This document shows, one piece after another, positions 7,809 to 16,673 of a stretch of 64,000 bases of DNA (its first letter is position 1; the number at the start of each line of letters is the position of its first letter). The position numbers and the translations under genes were made by a program. The stretch lies in contig NZ_FXTA01000001.1 of assembly GCF_900182645.1 (NCBI RefSeq), positions 62,001 through 126,000 on the forward strand, read 5' to 3'. The notes under the pieces were generated by a model that worked only from the letters and a program-made list of their open reading frames with translations, was not told the DNA's origin and did no database searches. The DNA comes from Flavobacterium resistens. Its GTDB lineage: Bacteria > Bacteroidota > Bacteroidia > Flavobacteriales > Flavobacteriaceae.

Positions 7809-9158
7809 TTATTTAATTGGAATTGGAAAAACTGGTAAACTCGCATGGCCTAAAGCATCTACAGTCTGCACAGCAAAAAAGTAATTATCTTTAGAATAAG
7901 GAATTTCTGCCTGTGTATCTTTCACAAAAATTGTTTTTTCCCAATGTGACGATGAAGTTTCTCTCATTAGAATCTGATAACCATATTGCGCTTTTCCTTC
8001 TGGAGCTGACCAAATCAGAGTAGATGAATTTGAAAGTTTTTTAACTTCAATTCCAACATTTTCTGGCGCTTTTGGTGATGAAGCAAGATTAGCCAAGGTT
8101 GCCAAATTAGCACAAGTATTTTTTCTTAAATAATCAAAATCCATAAATTCAGGCAAATCGCCATATTGAATATTGTTCTCTGTTCTTAAATCTTGGTGTT
8201 GATGATCAAAATTTTCATTCATTTCACAAAAGCGAACTGCTGTAAAACCATTTTGGCTAAATGGTGTATGGTCGCCGCCTCTTAAAAAACGATCATTTCT
8301 ATATACTAATTTTACTTTCAATTGATCTACATATTGTTCCGTAGCCGTTTTAATGTATCTAGCCAAAAGTCTTGAAGGACTATCATTGTCACGGCTTATG
8401 GCTTTACGCATTTTAGCTTCTTCCTCCGTTTCTAAATACGGAATTGTTTCACTAAAAATACGAACTTGAGTGTTATCTCTTAAATTAGTTCCGCTTGATA
8501 AACTGTTACCAATCATATCATTATTAAGCATTGCTACAATATTCCAGTTTTGTTCTTTCGCTTTTTCAGCAAGATGACGTGCTCCAATTAAACCTTGTTC
8601 CTCGCCGGTTACAGCAACAAATATAATAGTGGCTGGAAAAGATCTTTTGCTCATTACTTTTGCCAACTCAATAACTGCAGCAACACCAGAACCATCATCA
8701 TTTGCTCCCGGCGCATTCGACTTTATATTCATAACATCTGTAACTCGGGAATCTAAATGTCCGCTAATAATCAGAACGCGATTATCTGTTGGATCAGTTC
8801 CTTTTAAAGTAGCCATTACATTTCCAATCTGACTGTCGACATTAATTCTTTTTCCATCCGCTTTAACGGTGAAATAATCAATCTCAGAAGTTAATCTTCC
8901 GTTTGATTCCAAAGCAAATTTGTCAAATTCCGATTTTACCCATTGCTGCGCAGCACCAATTCCCTTGGTTTTATTTTTAGGATCACTTAAAGTATGGCGG
9001 GTTCCAAAAGAAACTAATTTATGAATTGTTGCTTCAAGATTTTCAGCTTTGATTTCACTAATCATTTTCTTTATTTCAGGATCTTCAGAGACTTGAGAAA
9101 CAGAAACCTGAGTGAATAATAAAAAGGCAAAAGCAGAATAAATAATGGTCTTTTTCAT
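7809..9158 (-). CDS. Secreted M28 family zinc aminopeptidase with FN3-like tail
   Basis: The 449-residue protein has a signal peptide (1-22, ending VSVSQ) and an M28 catalytic domain. Metal and catalytic residues are visible: His134 and Asp136 in SGHLDSR, Asp154 in GANDDGSG, Glu186-Glu187 in VTGEEQG, Asp214 in NNDMIG, and a C-terminal His in GGDHTPFSQ. About residues 355-449 form a fibronectin-III-like domain (LIWSAP, GYQILMRE, YFFAVQTVD). It should release N-terminal amino acids from peptides outside the cytoplasm. It is monocistronic. Confidence 0.9.
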   Translation of the reverse strand: MKKTIIYSAFAFLLFTQVSVSQVSEDPEIKKMISEIKAENLEATIHKLVSFGTRHTLSDPKNKTKGIGAAQQWVKSEFDKFALESNGRLTSEIDYFTVKADGKRINVDSQIGNVMATLKGTDPTDNRVLIISGHLDSRVTDVMNIKSNAPGANDDGSGVAAVIELAKVMSKRSFPATIIFVAVTGEEQGLIGARHLAEKAKEQNWNIVAMLNNDMIGNSLSSGTNLRDNTQVRIFSETIPYLETEEEAKMRKAISRDNDSPSRLLARYIKTATEQYVDQLKVKLVYRNDRFLRGGDHTPFSQNGFTAVRFCEMNENFDHQHQDLRTENNIQYGDLPEFMDFDYLRKNTCANLATLANLASSPKAPENVGIEVKKLSNSSTLIWSAPEGKAQYGYQILMRETSSSHWEKTIFVKDTQAEIPYSKDNYFFAVQTVDALGHASLPVFPIPIK

Positions 9159-9272
9159 TGATTTGGGATTAATTATAGGTTTCCAAATTTAACCAAAAGG
9201 AATAAACTACAATATAATGTATGCTTCTTTTTTTATCTAAAACATTTTTCGGATTACCATTCTCAAACTTCG

Positions 9273-9280
9273 TACATTTG
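9273..9280 (+). promoter_or_regulatory. Putative -7 box upstream of the S1-domain gene
   Basis: TACATTTG is an exact match to the Bacteroidota -7 consensus and lies 20 bases before the ATG at 9301. This predicts a leader of only about 14 nt. No clear -33 TTG is present. Confidence 0.5.
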
Positions 9281-9300
9281 CAGCATAGAAATTTAAGAAT

Positions 9301-10158
9301 ATGCTTGAAATAGGAAAATACAATACACTTACTATATTACGTGATACTAAAGTGGGTTTGTTTTTGGGAAATCCTGAAAAAGATCCTGATGGAATTCACG
9401 ATGTTTTACTTCCAAATAAATATGTTCCGAATGAATTTGAAATAGGCGAAGAACTTGTTGTTTTCGTTTATTTGGATCATGAACAGCGACCAGTTGCAAC
9501 AACACTTGAACCTTATATTTTGTTGAATGAATTTGCACTTTTGAGAGTAAATTACATTAATCAGGTTGGTGCTTTTATGGATTGGGGAATGGAAAAAGAT
9601 ATTCTTGTTCCGTTTAAAGAGCAGGCGCGCCCAATGGAAAAAGGAAAACGTTACTTGGTATATTTATATTTAGACGAAAAAACGAAACGTTTAGTAGCTT
9701 CAAGTAAAACGAATCAGTTTTTAAACAATGATCATTTGACGGTTGAAAAAGGTGAGGAAGTTGATTTGATTGTTTCTCATATCACTGAAATCGGAATCAA
9801 TGTAATTATCAATGAACAGCACAAAGGTCTTTTATACAAAGATGAAGTATATGATGATTCAATACGAACTGGAGACAGAATGCGCGGTTATATCAAAAAC
9901 ATTCGTCCTGATAATAAAATAGATGTTGCTTTGCAAGTTCAGGGTTATCAGAGTATTGAGCCAAATGCTGAGAAAATTCTAGATGAATTAAGAGCCAATC
10001 GCGGTTTCTTACGTTTAAATGATAATTCGCATCCAGAAGATATAAAAACGGTATTGAAAATGAGTAAAAAGACTTTTAAAAAGGCTGTAGGAGCTTTATA
10101 CAAGGAAAAACTTATTGAAATAAAAGAAGACGGAATTTATCTTGTAAAAGAGAATTAG
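9301..10158 (+). CDS. CvfB-like S1 RNA-binding protein
   Basis: The 285-residue protein has three S1-like OB-fold segments (about residues 1-65, 70-140 and 150-215) and a C-terminal winged-helix (about 220-285, with VLKMSKKTFKKAVGALYKE). This is the layout of the CvfB/YitL family, which binds RNA and affects virulence-factor expression in Staphylococcus. A -7 box sits immediately upstream and a terminator follows, so it is probably transcribed alone. It divides menD from menB; whether it regulates menaquinone genes is unknown. Confidence 0.88.
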   Translation: MLEIGKYNTLTILRDTKVGLFLGNPEKDPDGIHDVLLPNKYVPNEFEIGEELVVFVYLDHEQRPVATTLEPYILLNEFALLRVNYINQVGAFMDWGMEKDILVPFKEQARPMEKGKRYLVYLYLDEKTKRLVASSKTNQFLNNDHLTVEKGEEVDLIVSHITEIGINVIINEQHKGLLYKDEVYDDSIRTGDRMRGYIKNIRPDNKIDVALQVQGYQSIEPNAEKILDELRANRGFLRLNDNSHPEDIKTVLKMSKKTFKKAVGALYKEKLIEIKEDGIYLVKEN

Positions 10159-10180
10159 AATTCTAAAATTTAATATAACA

Positions 10181-10218
10181 AGAAAGGCCGCTCATTACAA
10201 GCAGCCTTTCTCTTTTTA
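10181..10218 (+). terminator. Terminator of the CvfB-like gene
   Basis: AGAAAGGC (10181-10188) pairs with GCCTTTCT (10204-10211) and a T-rich run follows. Confidence 0.8.
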
Positions 10219-10884
10219 TTCTAGTTTTAAAAAAAATTGTAATTAAAAAAAAACAGAAATAAAATAATTCGAATCCATTTAAAAAATAATAGCTTTATTA
10301 ATTTTAGAAATTACTTTTCATCATGGGTATGTCTTTTAAATAATCAATACATTCATTTTTATTAGCAAAATCTCGATTTCACGGCTAATCCATTTGGTTT
10401 GATAAAATAACTTTTAGAAAGTTTCAGTTAGTATTTTTTTCCTCTTTTCGTAATCAATTTTCTATACTAATTACATTCAACAATTCTATTGTTTAACCGT
10501 AGGTGCTACTATCTCCTTTTTGAAGTTTTAACAAACGCATAAATCATTTGCTCACTATTTAAGGTTTTTTTACTAATCAGAACCGTAAAAAAATGAGCGA
10601 CAAATTTTTTAAATTTTCTCAAAAAAATCATTTTTTAGGTTAATAAATCAGTGAAAGAAAATCAATCTAATATCAACAAAATAAAATGTATCTCGTTGAT
10701 TTCTAGGGTGTAAAATTACTTATTATTTTTTAAAACTAATGTTAAAAAGTGTTATTTTTTGTAAGTAAATACCAATTGTTAACATTGAGTGCTGTTTTGT
10801 GGTAAGACTTAAATCAAATTGAGTAGGTAAAAATGTAAAAATGCTTTATTTTTACACTATAATTATTAAAACAAACAGATAAAA
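10219..10884. other. Gene-free AT-rich stretch upstream of menB
   Basis: About 665 bases without a believable coding frame; the longest plus-strand frame noticed is 16 codons. The right end must carry the menB promoter, but no exact TTG/TAnnTTTG pair could be assigned. No repeats or strong hairpins were recognised. Confidence 0.5.
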
Positions 10885-11718
10885 ATGGATTGGATTACTG
10901 CCAGAGAATTTGAAGATATAACCTATAAAAAATGTAATGGAGTTGCCAGAATTGCTTTCAACAGACCAAATGTGAGAAATGCTTTTCGTCCAAAAACAAC
11001 TTCAGAATTATACCAGGCCTTTTATGATGCACAGGAAGATACTTCAATTGGAGTCGTTTTGCTTTCAGCAGAAGGTCCGTCAACTAAAGATGGAGTTTAT
11101 TCTTTTTGCAGCGGAGGCGACCAAAATGCACGCGGACATCAAGGTTATGTGGGAGATGATGGACAACACCGTTTGAATATTCTTGAAGTACAGCGTTTGA
11201 TTCGTTTTATGCCAAAAGTAGTTATTGCTGTAGTTCCAGGTTGGGCAGTTGGAGGCGGACATAGTTTGCACGTTGTTTGCGATATGACGCTGGCAAGTAA
11301 AGAACATGCCATTTTTAAACAAACAGATGCAGATGTAACAAGTTTTGACGGCGGTTACGGATCTGCTTATTTAGCTAAAATGGTAGGACAGAAAAAAGCA
11401 CGTGAAATTTTCTTTTTAGGAAGAAATTATTCAGCGCAGGAAGCTTTCGAAATGGGAATGGTAAATGCTGTTATTCCGCATGATGAGCTTGAAGCAACAG
11501 CTTATGAATGGGCACAGGAAATTCTGCAAAAATCACCAACTTCTATCAAAATGCTGAAATTCGCCATGAACTTAACAGACGACGGAATGGTTGGCCAGCA
11601 AGTTTTTGCCGGAGAAGCAACTCGTCTGGCATACATGACAGAAGAAGCGAAAGAAGGTCGAAACGCATTTTTAGAAAAAAGAAAACCAAACTTTGGCGAA
11701 AATAAATGGTTGCCATAA
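10885..11718 (+). CDS. menB: 1,4-dihydroxy-2-naphthoyl-CoA synthase
   Basis: The 277-residue crotonase-fold enzyme closes the second ring of the naphthoquinone from o-succinylbenzoyl-CoA. Visible features are RIAFNRPNVRNAFRPKT (about 19-35), the SGGDQNARG oxyanion segment (74-82), GWAVGGGHSLH (about 119-129) and the C-terminal KRKPNFGENKWLP that is diagnostic of MenB rather than a general enoyl-CoA hydratase. It precedes menA on the same strand with a palindromic repeat in the 108-base gap. Confidence 0.95.
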   Translation: MDWITAREFEDITYKKCNGVARIAFNRPNVRNAFRPKTTSELYQAFYDAQEDTSIGVVLLSAEGPSTKDGVYSFCSGGDQNARGHQGYVGDDGQHRLNILEVQRLIRFMPKVVIAVVPGWAVGGGHSLHVVCDMTLASKEHAIFKQTDADVTSFDGGYGSAYLAKMVGQKKAREIFFLGRNYSAQEAFEMGMVNAVIPHDELEATAYEWAQEILQKSPTSIKMLKFAMNLTDDGMVGQQVFAGEATRLAYMTEEAKEGRNAFLEKRKPNFGENKWLP

Positions 11719-11730
11719 ATTAATAAAATT

Positions 11731-11808
11731 GTTTCAGGTTTCAAGTTTCATGTTACATGTTCTGTAGAAAACGTGAAACCCGGAACTTGAAACTTGAAAC
11801 TTGAAACC
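11731..11808. repeat. Phased palindromic spacer repeat (GTTTCAA type)
   Basis: GGTTTCAAGTTTCA (11737-11750) is perfectly inverted as TGAAACTTGAAACC (11795-11808). The right arm repeats the unit TTGAAAC three times at 7-base spacing and the left arm repeats TTTCA at 7-8 bases. It fills most of the menB-menA gap. The internal periodicity within an inverted repeat matches the elements at 14936 and 16063. Confidence 0.75.
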
Positions 11809-11826
11809 AAATAAACTAAAATATAA

Positions 11827-12789
11827 ATGAAACATTGGATTGAAGCCGCAAGATTGCGCACATTGCCTTTATCAGTTTCTGGAATTATCGTTGGAAGTAT
11901 TTATGCTTTATCAAACCCAACAGAAACAATTAATACGCCGACAGAAGTATTTAGCTGGAAAATTTTTGGTTTTGCACTTTTAACAACATTAGGTTTACAG
12001 GTTTTATCCAATTTTGCCAATGATTATGGCGATGGAGTAAAAGGTACAGATAACGCTGACAGAGTAGGGCCACAACGCGCTATTCAGAGCGGAAAAATTA
12101 CACCTCAGGCCATGAAAAAAGCAATAATAATTACTTCATTATTAACACTTTTATCGGCTATAATATTGATTTATTTTGCATTTGGAAAAGATAACTTTGG
12201 GTATTCGATTTTCTTTTTATTATTAGGAATTGCAGCAATTGTTTCAGCAATTCGTTATACTGTTGGAAATTCAGCTTACGGTTACAAAGGATTTGGAGAT
12301 GTTTTTGTTTTTGTATTCTTCGGATTGGTAAGTACTTTGGGGGTTAATTTTTTGTATTCCAAAGAAGTTGATCCGCTGTTGATTCTTCCTGCAATTTCAA
12401 TTGGTTTGCTTAGCGTTGGTGTTTTAAATCTAAATAATATGCGCGATGAAGAATCAGACAGAAAATCAGGAAAAAACACAATTGTGGTTCAAATTGGTGG
12501 AGCAAAAGCTAAAATTTACCATTTTACATTGATTATTACAGCTATGATTTTGGTAGTTGTTTTTGCTATTTTGAGCGATTATAATTTTGACCAATACTTA
12601 TTTTTACTAGCCTATATTCCTTTAACAAAGCATTTAATTACTGTTTCTAAAAATCAGGACCCTAAGCTTTTAGATCCCGAATTAAAAAAAGTAGCGCTAA
12701 GCACTTTTCTGCTTTCATTATTACTGACAATCTGCATGATTTCACTGATTTCAGATATTATCGTTAACCTTTTTCTTGGAGGAAGATAA
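11827..12789 (+). CDS. menA: 1,4-dihydroxy-2-naphthoate polyprenyltransferase
   Basis: The 320-residue UbiA-superfamily membrane enzyme attaches the polyprenyl chain to DHNA, giving demethylmenaquinone. Both Mg-diphosphate motifs are present: NFANDYGDGVKGTDN (62-76) and NNMRDEESDRKSGKNT (about 203-218). Eight or nine hydrophobic segments fill the rest. The UPF0173 hydrolase gene follows after 27 bases and is probably in the same operon. Confidence 0.94.
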   Translation: MKHWIEAARLRTLPLSVSGIIVGSIYALSNPTETINTPTEVFSWKIFGFALLTTLGLQVLSNFANDYGDGVKGTDNADRVGPQRAIQSGKITPQAMKKAIIITSLLTLLSAIILIYFAFGKDNFGYSIFFLLLGIAAIVSAIRYTVGNSAYGYKGFGDVFVFVFFGLVSTLGVNFLYSKEVDPLLILPAISIGLLSVGVLNLNNMRDEESDRKSGKNTIVVQIGGAKAKIYHFTLIITAMILVVVFAILSDYNFDQYLFLLAYIPLTKHLITVSKNQDPKLLDPELKKVALSTFLLSLLLTICMISLISDIIVNLFLGGR

Positions 12790-12816
12790 CCAAGTTCAAT
12801 TTTAAAAAATAAGATC

Positions 12817-13494
12817 ATGAAAATAACATTTTACGGACACGCTTCTTTAGGAATCGAAGTTGGAGGAAAACATATTATTGTTGACCCTTTTATTACCGGA
12901 AACCCAGCTGCTGCAGCAATCGACCTTAGAGATTTAAAGGCCGATTATATTTTACTTACACACGCACACGCTGATCACGTTTTAGATGTTCAGGCTATTG
13001 CAAAACTTACAAATGCTGTTATTGTTTCAAATGCAGAAATTGCAAGTTATTACGCAAAATTAGGTTTTAATTCACATCCGATGAATCACGGCGGAAGCTG
13101 GAAATTCGACTTTGGGAAAGTTAAATATGTAAATGCTATTCATTCAAGTACTTTTCCTGACGGCACTAACGGAGGAAATCCGGGTGGATTTGTAATTGAA
13201 GGTGAGCACAAGAATATTTACATCGCCGGAGATACTGCCCTTACAATGGATATGAAATTGATTCCTATGCGAACAGAATTAGATTTGGCAATTCTTCCAA
13301 TCGGAAATAACTTCACAATGGATGTCGAAGATGCTATTATCGCTTCAGACTTTGTAGAATGCGACAAAGTTTTAGGCTATCATTTTGATACTTTTGGCTA
13401 TATCGAAATCAATCACGAAGAAGCAATCAAAAAGTTTTTCGATAAAGGAAAAGATTTGATGTTGTTAGGAATCGGAGAGTCAATCGAACTATAA
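12817..13494 (+). CDS. UPF0173 metal-dependent hydrolase
   Basis: The 225-residue protein is a metallo-beta-lactamase-fold hydrolase with metal-binding THAHADH (His49, His51, Asp53, His54), a later GDTALTMD segment, and HFDTFGYIEI near the C-terminus. This is the UPF0173/YtkL group of unknown substrate. It follows menA by 27 bases and lies in the menaquinone block, so a role in that pathway is possible but unproven. Confidence 0.85.
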   Translation: MKITFYGHASLGIEVGGKHIIVDPFITGNPAAAAIDLRDLKADYILLTHAHADHVLDVQAIAKLTNAVIVSNAEIASYYAKLGFNSHPMNHGGSWKFDFGKVKYVNAIHSSTFPDGTNGGNPGGFVIEGEHKNIYIAGDTALTMDMKLIPMRTELDLAILPIGNNFTMDVEDAIIASDFVECDKVLGYHFDTFGYIEINHEEAIKKFFDKGKDLMLLGIGESIEL

Positions 13495-13506
13495 TTATCA
13501 ATTTAA

Positions 13507-13554
13507 ATATAGCCGAAAGAAGGAGCCAATCCCGCTTTCGGCTATATCTTTTTT
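13507..13554 (+). terminator. Terminator formed by the end of a dispersed element
   Basis: ATATAGCCGAAAG (13507-13519) pairs with CTTTCGGCTATAT (13535-13547) and six T residues follow. The hairpin overlaps the right end of the structured repeat at 13522-13601, so the element and the terminator of the UPF0173 gene share sequence. Confidence 0.75.
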
Positions 13555-13601
13555 AGGCAATGAAAAATTGCCCAAAAAAGGATACCGCCTCTATCGGGGC
13601 T
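13522..13601 (-). repeat. Structured AGCCCCGAT...GCGGGA dispersed element, copy 1
   Basis: Read on the minus strand the order is AGCCCCGATAGAGGCGGTAT, CCTTTTTT, a variable hairpin (GGGCAAT with ATTGCCT), AAAAAAG, ATATAGCCGAAAGCGGGATT and GGCTCC. The same plan occurs at 22491-22574 with AGCCCCGATAGAAG, ATCCTTTT, a different hairpin, AAAAGATTGTAACGG and ATAGCGGGACT. The outer parts are conserved while the central hairpin differs, which marks a repeated structured element rather than chance similarity. Confidence 0.75.
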
Positions 13602-13729
13602 AGGGCACTCGGTTTCATAAGAAATATTTTGGCATAATTTTTACTAAGATTATTGATTATCCATGAAATTAACTACAAATAAAAAGTAGAGAAATTGGTG
13701 TAATTCTTGGCAAAAAACAATCATTCAAT

Positions 13730-14932
13730 ATGACTTTCAAAAAAATAATTCTATCACTTTTAATTACTTTTTCTTTTAGCGCTTTTGCACAAAAAGATGG
13801 TTATTGGGATAAAGAACGCGCAACAACAAAAGAAATAATTGTTTCTGCCCGTGACCGAATCACAATAAAAACAGAAGATCTTCCCGTTGGAACCACTGAA
13901 ATTGTATACAGAATCACACTTTTGGATGAAAATCAACAAATGGCAAACAGTTTGGTTTCTGTGTTAAAATCAATTCCAGATCCAACTGGGGTGAGTCAGG
14001 GTTCAGCTGGAGCTGTATTTATAATGTCCAAGATTTCAGGAGATGATACTTGTACTTACGCCTTATTTACATCTGCAGAAAATGCAAAAAAATACATTGA
14101 CGACGGAAAAACAGACAAAGCTTGTTATGCTCAAGAAGAACCTTTAAGCAAGGATGCCAAAAGATTATCGCTAGATAAATCGACTTGTTTAGGGCAAAAT
14201 GTAAGCACAATTTGGTTTGGATTTCATAGCAAAAACTGGCTATTAAATCAAAAAGTTGTTTTAGAAGTTGTGCCTTGGGTGGATACAAAATTAAATCGTG
14301 GCTGGAATCAGGATAACAAAAATGAAATAATCAGTTTGTGTAAAACATCGACAATGGCACAAAAAATGGCTAATTCTGATGATTTTTGCGTTTGCATTTT
14401 GGATAAAATCATGAAGCAATATCGCTATAGTGAATTTCAAAAACTGCTTCCAATAGAAAAAAATAAAGTTTATAAAGACTTTGGAAACGCTTGTTATAAA
14501 GATGCTGATATTTCTAAAAATGTTTTTAACGACCTTAGAAAACAGGCTTCTTTATTAATCAAACAGCAAAAATACAATGAAGCAATTCCTAAATTAAATA
14601 CTATAATTGGTGAAGGAAAAGCCACCGCATTAGATTACAGTTCAATTGGTTATTGCTATATTTTGACAAAACAATATGAGAAAGCACAAAAGTTTTTACA
14701 AGAAGGTGAAAAACTAGATAATACTGAATTATTAGTCAAATTAAACCTGGCACATTTGTATTTGGTGAGCAACAATTATAGTGATGCAAAAGCGATCTAC
14801 AAAAAATATCAGGATCAAAATGTGACAGATAGTTTAAGTTGGAAAGACAAAACAAAATCAGATTTTGTTATTTTCGAAAAAGCAGGTCTGTCCTCAAAAG
14901 ATTTTGAAAAAATACTAAAGCTTTATAATTAA
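13730..14932 (+). CDS. Secreted TPR-containing protein of unknown function
   Basis: The 400-residue protein has a signal peptide (1-20, ending AFAQ). The N-terminal half (about 21-250) is rich in beta strands and contains several cysteines (DDTCTYALF, KACYAQ, STCLGQ, DFCVCILDK). Residues about 270-365 hold two or three TPR-like helical repeats (QQKYNEAIPKLNTI, TKQYEKAQKFL, NNYSDAKAIYKKY). No enzymatic motif was recognised. It lies between the UPF0173 hydrolase and menC, after an element that includes a terminator, so it is probably a separate transcript. Confidence 0.7.
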   Translation: MTFKKIILSLLITFSFSAFAQKDGYWDKERATTKEIIVSARDRITIKTEDLPVGTTEIVYRITLLDENQQMANSLVSVLKSIPDPTGVSQGSAGAVFIMSKISGDDTCTYALFTSAENAKKYIDDGKTDKACYAQEEPLSKDAKRLSLDKSTCLGQNVSTIWFGFHSKNWLLNQKVVLEVVPWVDTKLNRGWNQDNKNEIISLCKTSTMAQKMANSDDFCVCILDKIMKQYRYSEFQKLLPIEKNKVYKDFGNACYKDADISKNVFNDLRKQASLLIKQQKYNEAIPKLNTIIGEGKATALDYSSIGYCYILTKQYEKAQKFLQEGEKLDNTELLVKLNLAHLYLVSNNYSDAKAIYKKYQDQNVTDSLSWKDKTKSDFVIFEKAGLSSKDFEKILKLYN

Positions 14933-14935
14933 AGA

Positions 14936-15021
14936 TTCTAAGCTACTAAGGTGCTAAGATACTAAGTTTTTTAGCATCATTTGCTTCAGCACCATAGAAC
15001 CTTAGCTTTTTAGCACCTTAA
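14936..15021. repeat. Phased palindromic spacer repeat (CTAAG type)
   Basis: Left arm 14936-14966 repeats CTAAG four times at 7-9-base spacing. Right arm 14998-15021 contains CCTTAGCTTTTTAGCACC, the inverse of part of the left arm (AAGGTGCTAA is shared). It ends five bases before the menC ATG and therefore lies in the menC leader. Confidence 0.7.
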
Positions 15022-15025
15022 AAAA

Positions 15026-16072
15026 ATGACTGCTACTTACCACAAATACATGCTCGAGTTTAAACGCCCATCTGGAACGTCGCGTGGGGTTATGACCGAG
15101 AAAGAAACCTGGTTTATCATTTTAGAAGAAAATGGCAAAAAAGGAATAGGCGAGTGTGGTATTTTGCGCGGTTTAAGCGCTGATGACCGCGACGATTATG
15201 AAGAAAAACTGCAGTGGGTTTGCCAAAATATTCATTTGGGTGAAACAGCACTTTGGGAAGCTTTATTAGAATTTCCTTCTATTCAATTTGGACTGGAAAT
15301 GGCTTTTTTATCTTTAAAAAGTGAAAATCCTCATTTATTGTTTCCTTCTGATTTTACCAATAATTTAAAATCAATTGAGATAAATGGGTTAGTTTGGATG
15401 GGCGAAGCGTCTTTCATGAAGGAGCAAATCGAAGACAAATTAGCTGATGGTTTTAAGTGTATAAAACTTAAAATTGGCGCAATAGATTTTCAACGAGAAT
15501 TAGATTTATTGCAATTCATTAGAACTCATTTTTCAGCTGAACAAATAGAAATTAGAGTTGATGCAAATGGAGCTTTCTCATTAAATGAAGCTTTAGATAA
15601 ACTAAATCAACTAAAAGAATTTCAATTACATAGTATTGAACAACCTATTAAAAAAGGTAACATTCAAGCAATGCATGATTTATGCAAAGCAACACCATTT
15701 CCAATTGCATTAGATGAAGAATTGATAGGTGTATTTTCATTTGAAGATAAAGAGAAGCTATTGCAGGAAATCAAACCGCAATACATCATTTTGAAACCAA
15801 GTTTTATCGGAGGTTTCAGAGGAACAAAAGAATGGATTGATTTAGCAGATAAATACGGAATTGGTTGGTGGATCACATCAGCGTTAGAAAGTAATATTGG
15901 TCTAAATGCCATCGCGCAATGGACATTCCTGCAAAATTCAAAAATGCCTCAGGGATTAGGAACTGGAGCGCTTTACACCAATAATTTTGATTGTCCGTTA
16001 GAAGTTTCTAAAGGACAATTATGGTATAATGTTTCAAAAAAATGGGATTTTTTTGAAATAGATACAAAGTAA
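15026..16072 (+). CDS. menC: o-Succinylbenzoate synthase
   Basis: The 348-residue enolase-superfamily enzyme dehydrates SHCHC to o-succinylbenzoate. Catalytic and metal residues can be placed: Lys147 and Lys149 in KLKIG, Asp179 in RVDANGAF, Glu205 in SIEQP, Asp230 in ALDEE and Lys257 in ILKPSFIGG. The context with menD, menB and menA supports the MenC assignment over other enolase-superfamily members. The usual menE neighbour is not present downstream; a minus-strand gene follows instead. Confidence 0.92.
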   Translation: MTATYHKYMLEFKRPSGTSRGVMTEKETWFIILEENGKKGIGECGILRGLSADDRDDYEEKLQWVCQNIHLGETALWEALLEFPSIQFGLEMAFLSLKSENPHLLFPSDFTNNLKSIEINGLVWMGEASFMKEQIEDKLADGFKCIKLKIGAIDFQRELDLLQFIRTHFSAEQIEIRVDANGAFSLNEALDKLNQLKEFQLHSIEQPIKKGNIQAMHDLCKATPFPIALDEELIGVFSFEDKEKLLQEIKPQYIILKPSFIGGFRGTKEWIDLADKYGIGWWITSALESNIGLNAIAQWTFLQNSKMPQGLGTGALYTNNFDCPLEVSKGQLWYNVSKKWDFFEIDTK

Positions 16073-16130
16073 CAAAGTTGCAAAGAAATAAAACCTTTGT
16101 CCCTTTGTTACTTTGCCGCTTTGTTACTTT
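16063..16130. repeat. Phased palindromic spacer repeat (CAAAGT type) overlapping the menC stop
   Basis: Left arm AAAGTAACAAAGTTGCAAAG (from 16066) matches the inverse of CTTTGCCGCTTTGTTACTTT (16111-16130) at 18 of 20 positions. Units of CAAAGT repeat at 8-base spacing. The left arm includes the TAA stop of menC (16070-16072), so the repeat supplies the end of the coding sequence. Confidence 0.75.
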
Positions 16131-16133
16131 TTT

Positions 16134-16673
16134 TCACTCTTTTCCTCCCAACAAATTAGCTTGCCAGTCTTTGAGTTCTTGCCATTTTCCTTGATGAGCC
16201 ATTAATGCTTGTTTGGGCCAGGTACTTGGATTGTGCATGGCAAAATTTTCGCCTGCTGCGTCTAGAATATTCTGCAGTTTTTCAGTAGATGCTTTTGATA
16301 AATCTTGCCATGTCGCAATTCCTGCTTCATTAAATAAAGCTTCGATTTTAGGGCCAATTCCTTCAACAATTTTCAAGTCATTTTCTTTTACTTTTTTACC
16401 TAAAATATTTAAAGCGATTTCTTTGTCAAATATAAATTGTGATATAGATGATTGTGGTGCGGGGTTATTTTTTGTTTTTGAAGCTAATTCAACATCAAGA
16501 GCATTTATTTTTTGATTTAAATTCTTCACCGTGGACTTACATACATCTAAATCTTCTTGCAAAGATACGGCGAGCAAAACATCTTTTTTTGAGCTCATTT
16601 TCCCCAGTAGGTAACCGAAAATCCCAAAGATCAAACCTACTAATGCCGGTATTATAAAACACATTATATCCAT
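16134..16673 (-). CDS. Membrane-anchored protein with helix-hairpin-helix-like domain
   Basis: The 179-residue protein starts with a membrane segment (about residues 3-25, with glycine-rich GLIFGIFGYLLGK), followed by a coiled-coil (35-70), a linker, and a C-terminal domain (about 95-175) opening DLKIVEGIGPKIEALFNEAG. The EGIGPKI-x8-G pattern is a helix-hairpin-helix-like module seen in many Bacteroidota small proteins and next to some ribosomal and NADH-dehydrogenase proteins. DNA or RNA binding is possible but not shown. It is monocistronic and convergent with menC. Confidence 0.65.
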   Translation of the reverse strand: MDIMCFIIPALVGLIFGIFGYLLGKMSSKKDVLLAVSLQEDLDVCKSTVKNLNQKINALDVELASKTKNNPAPQSSISQFIFDKEIALNILGKKVKENDLKIVEGIGPKIEALFNEAGIATWQDLSKASTEKLQNILDAAGENFAMHNPSTWPKQALMAHQGKWQELKDWQANLLGGKE

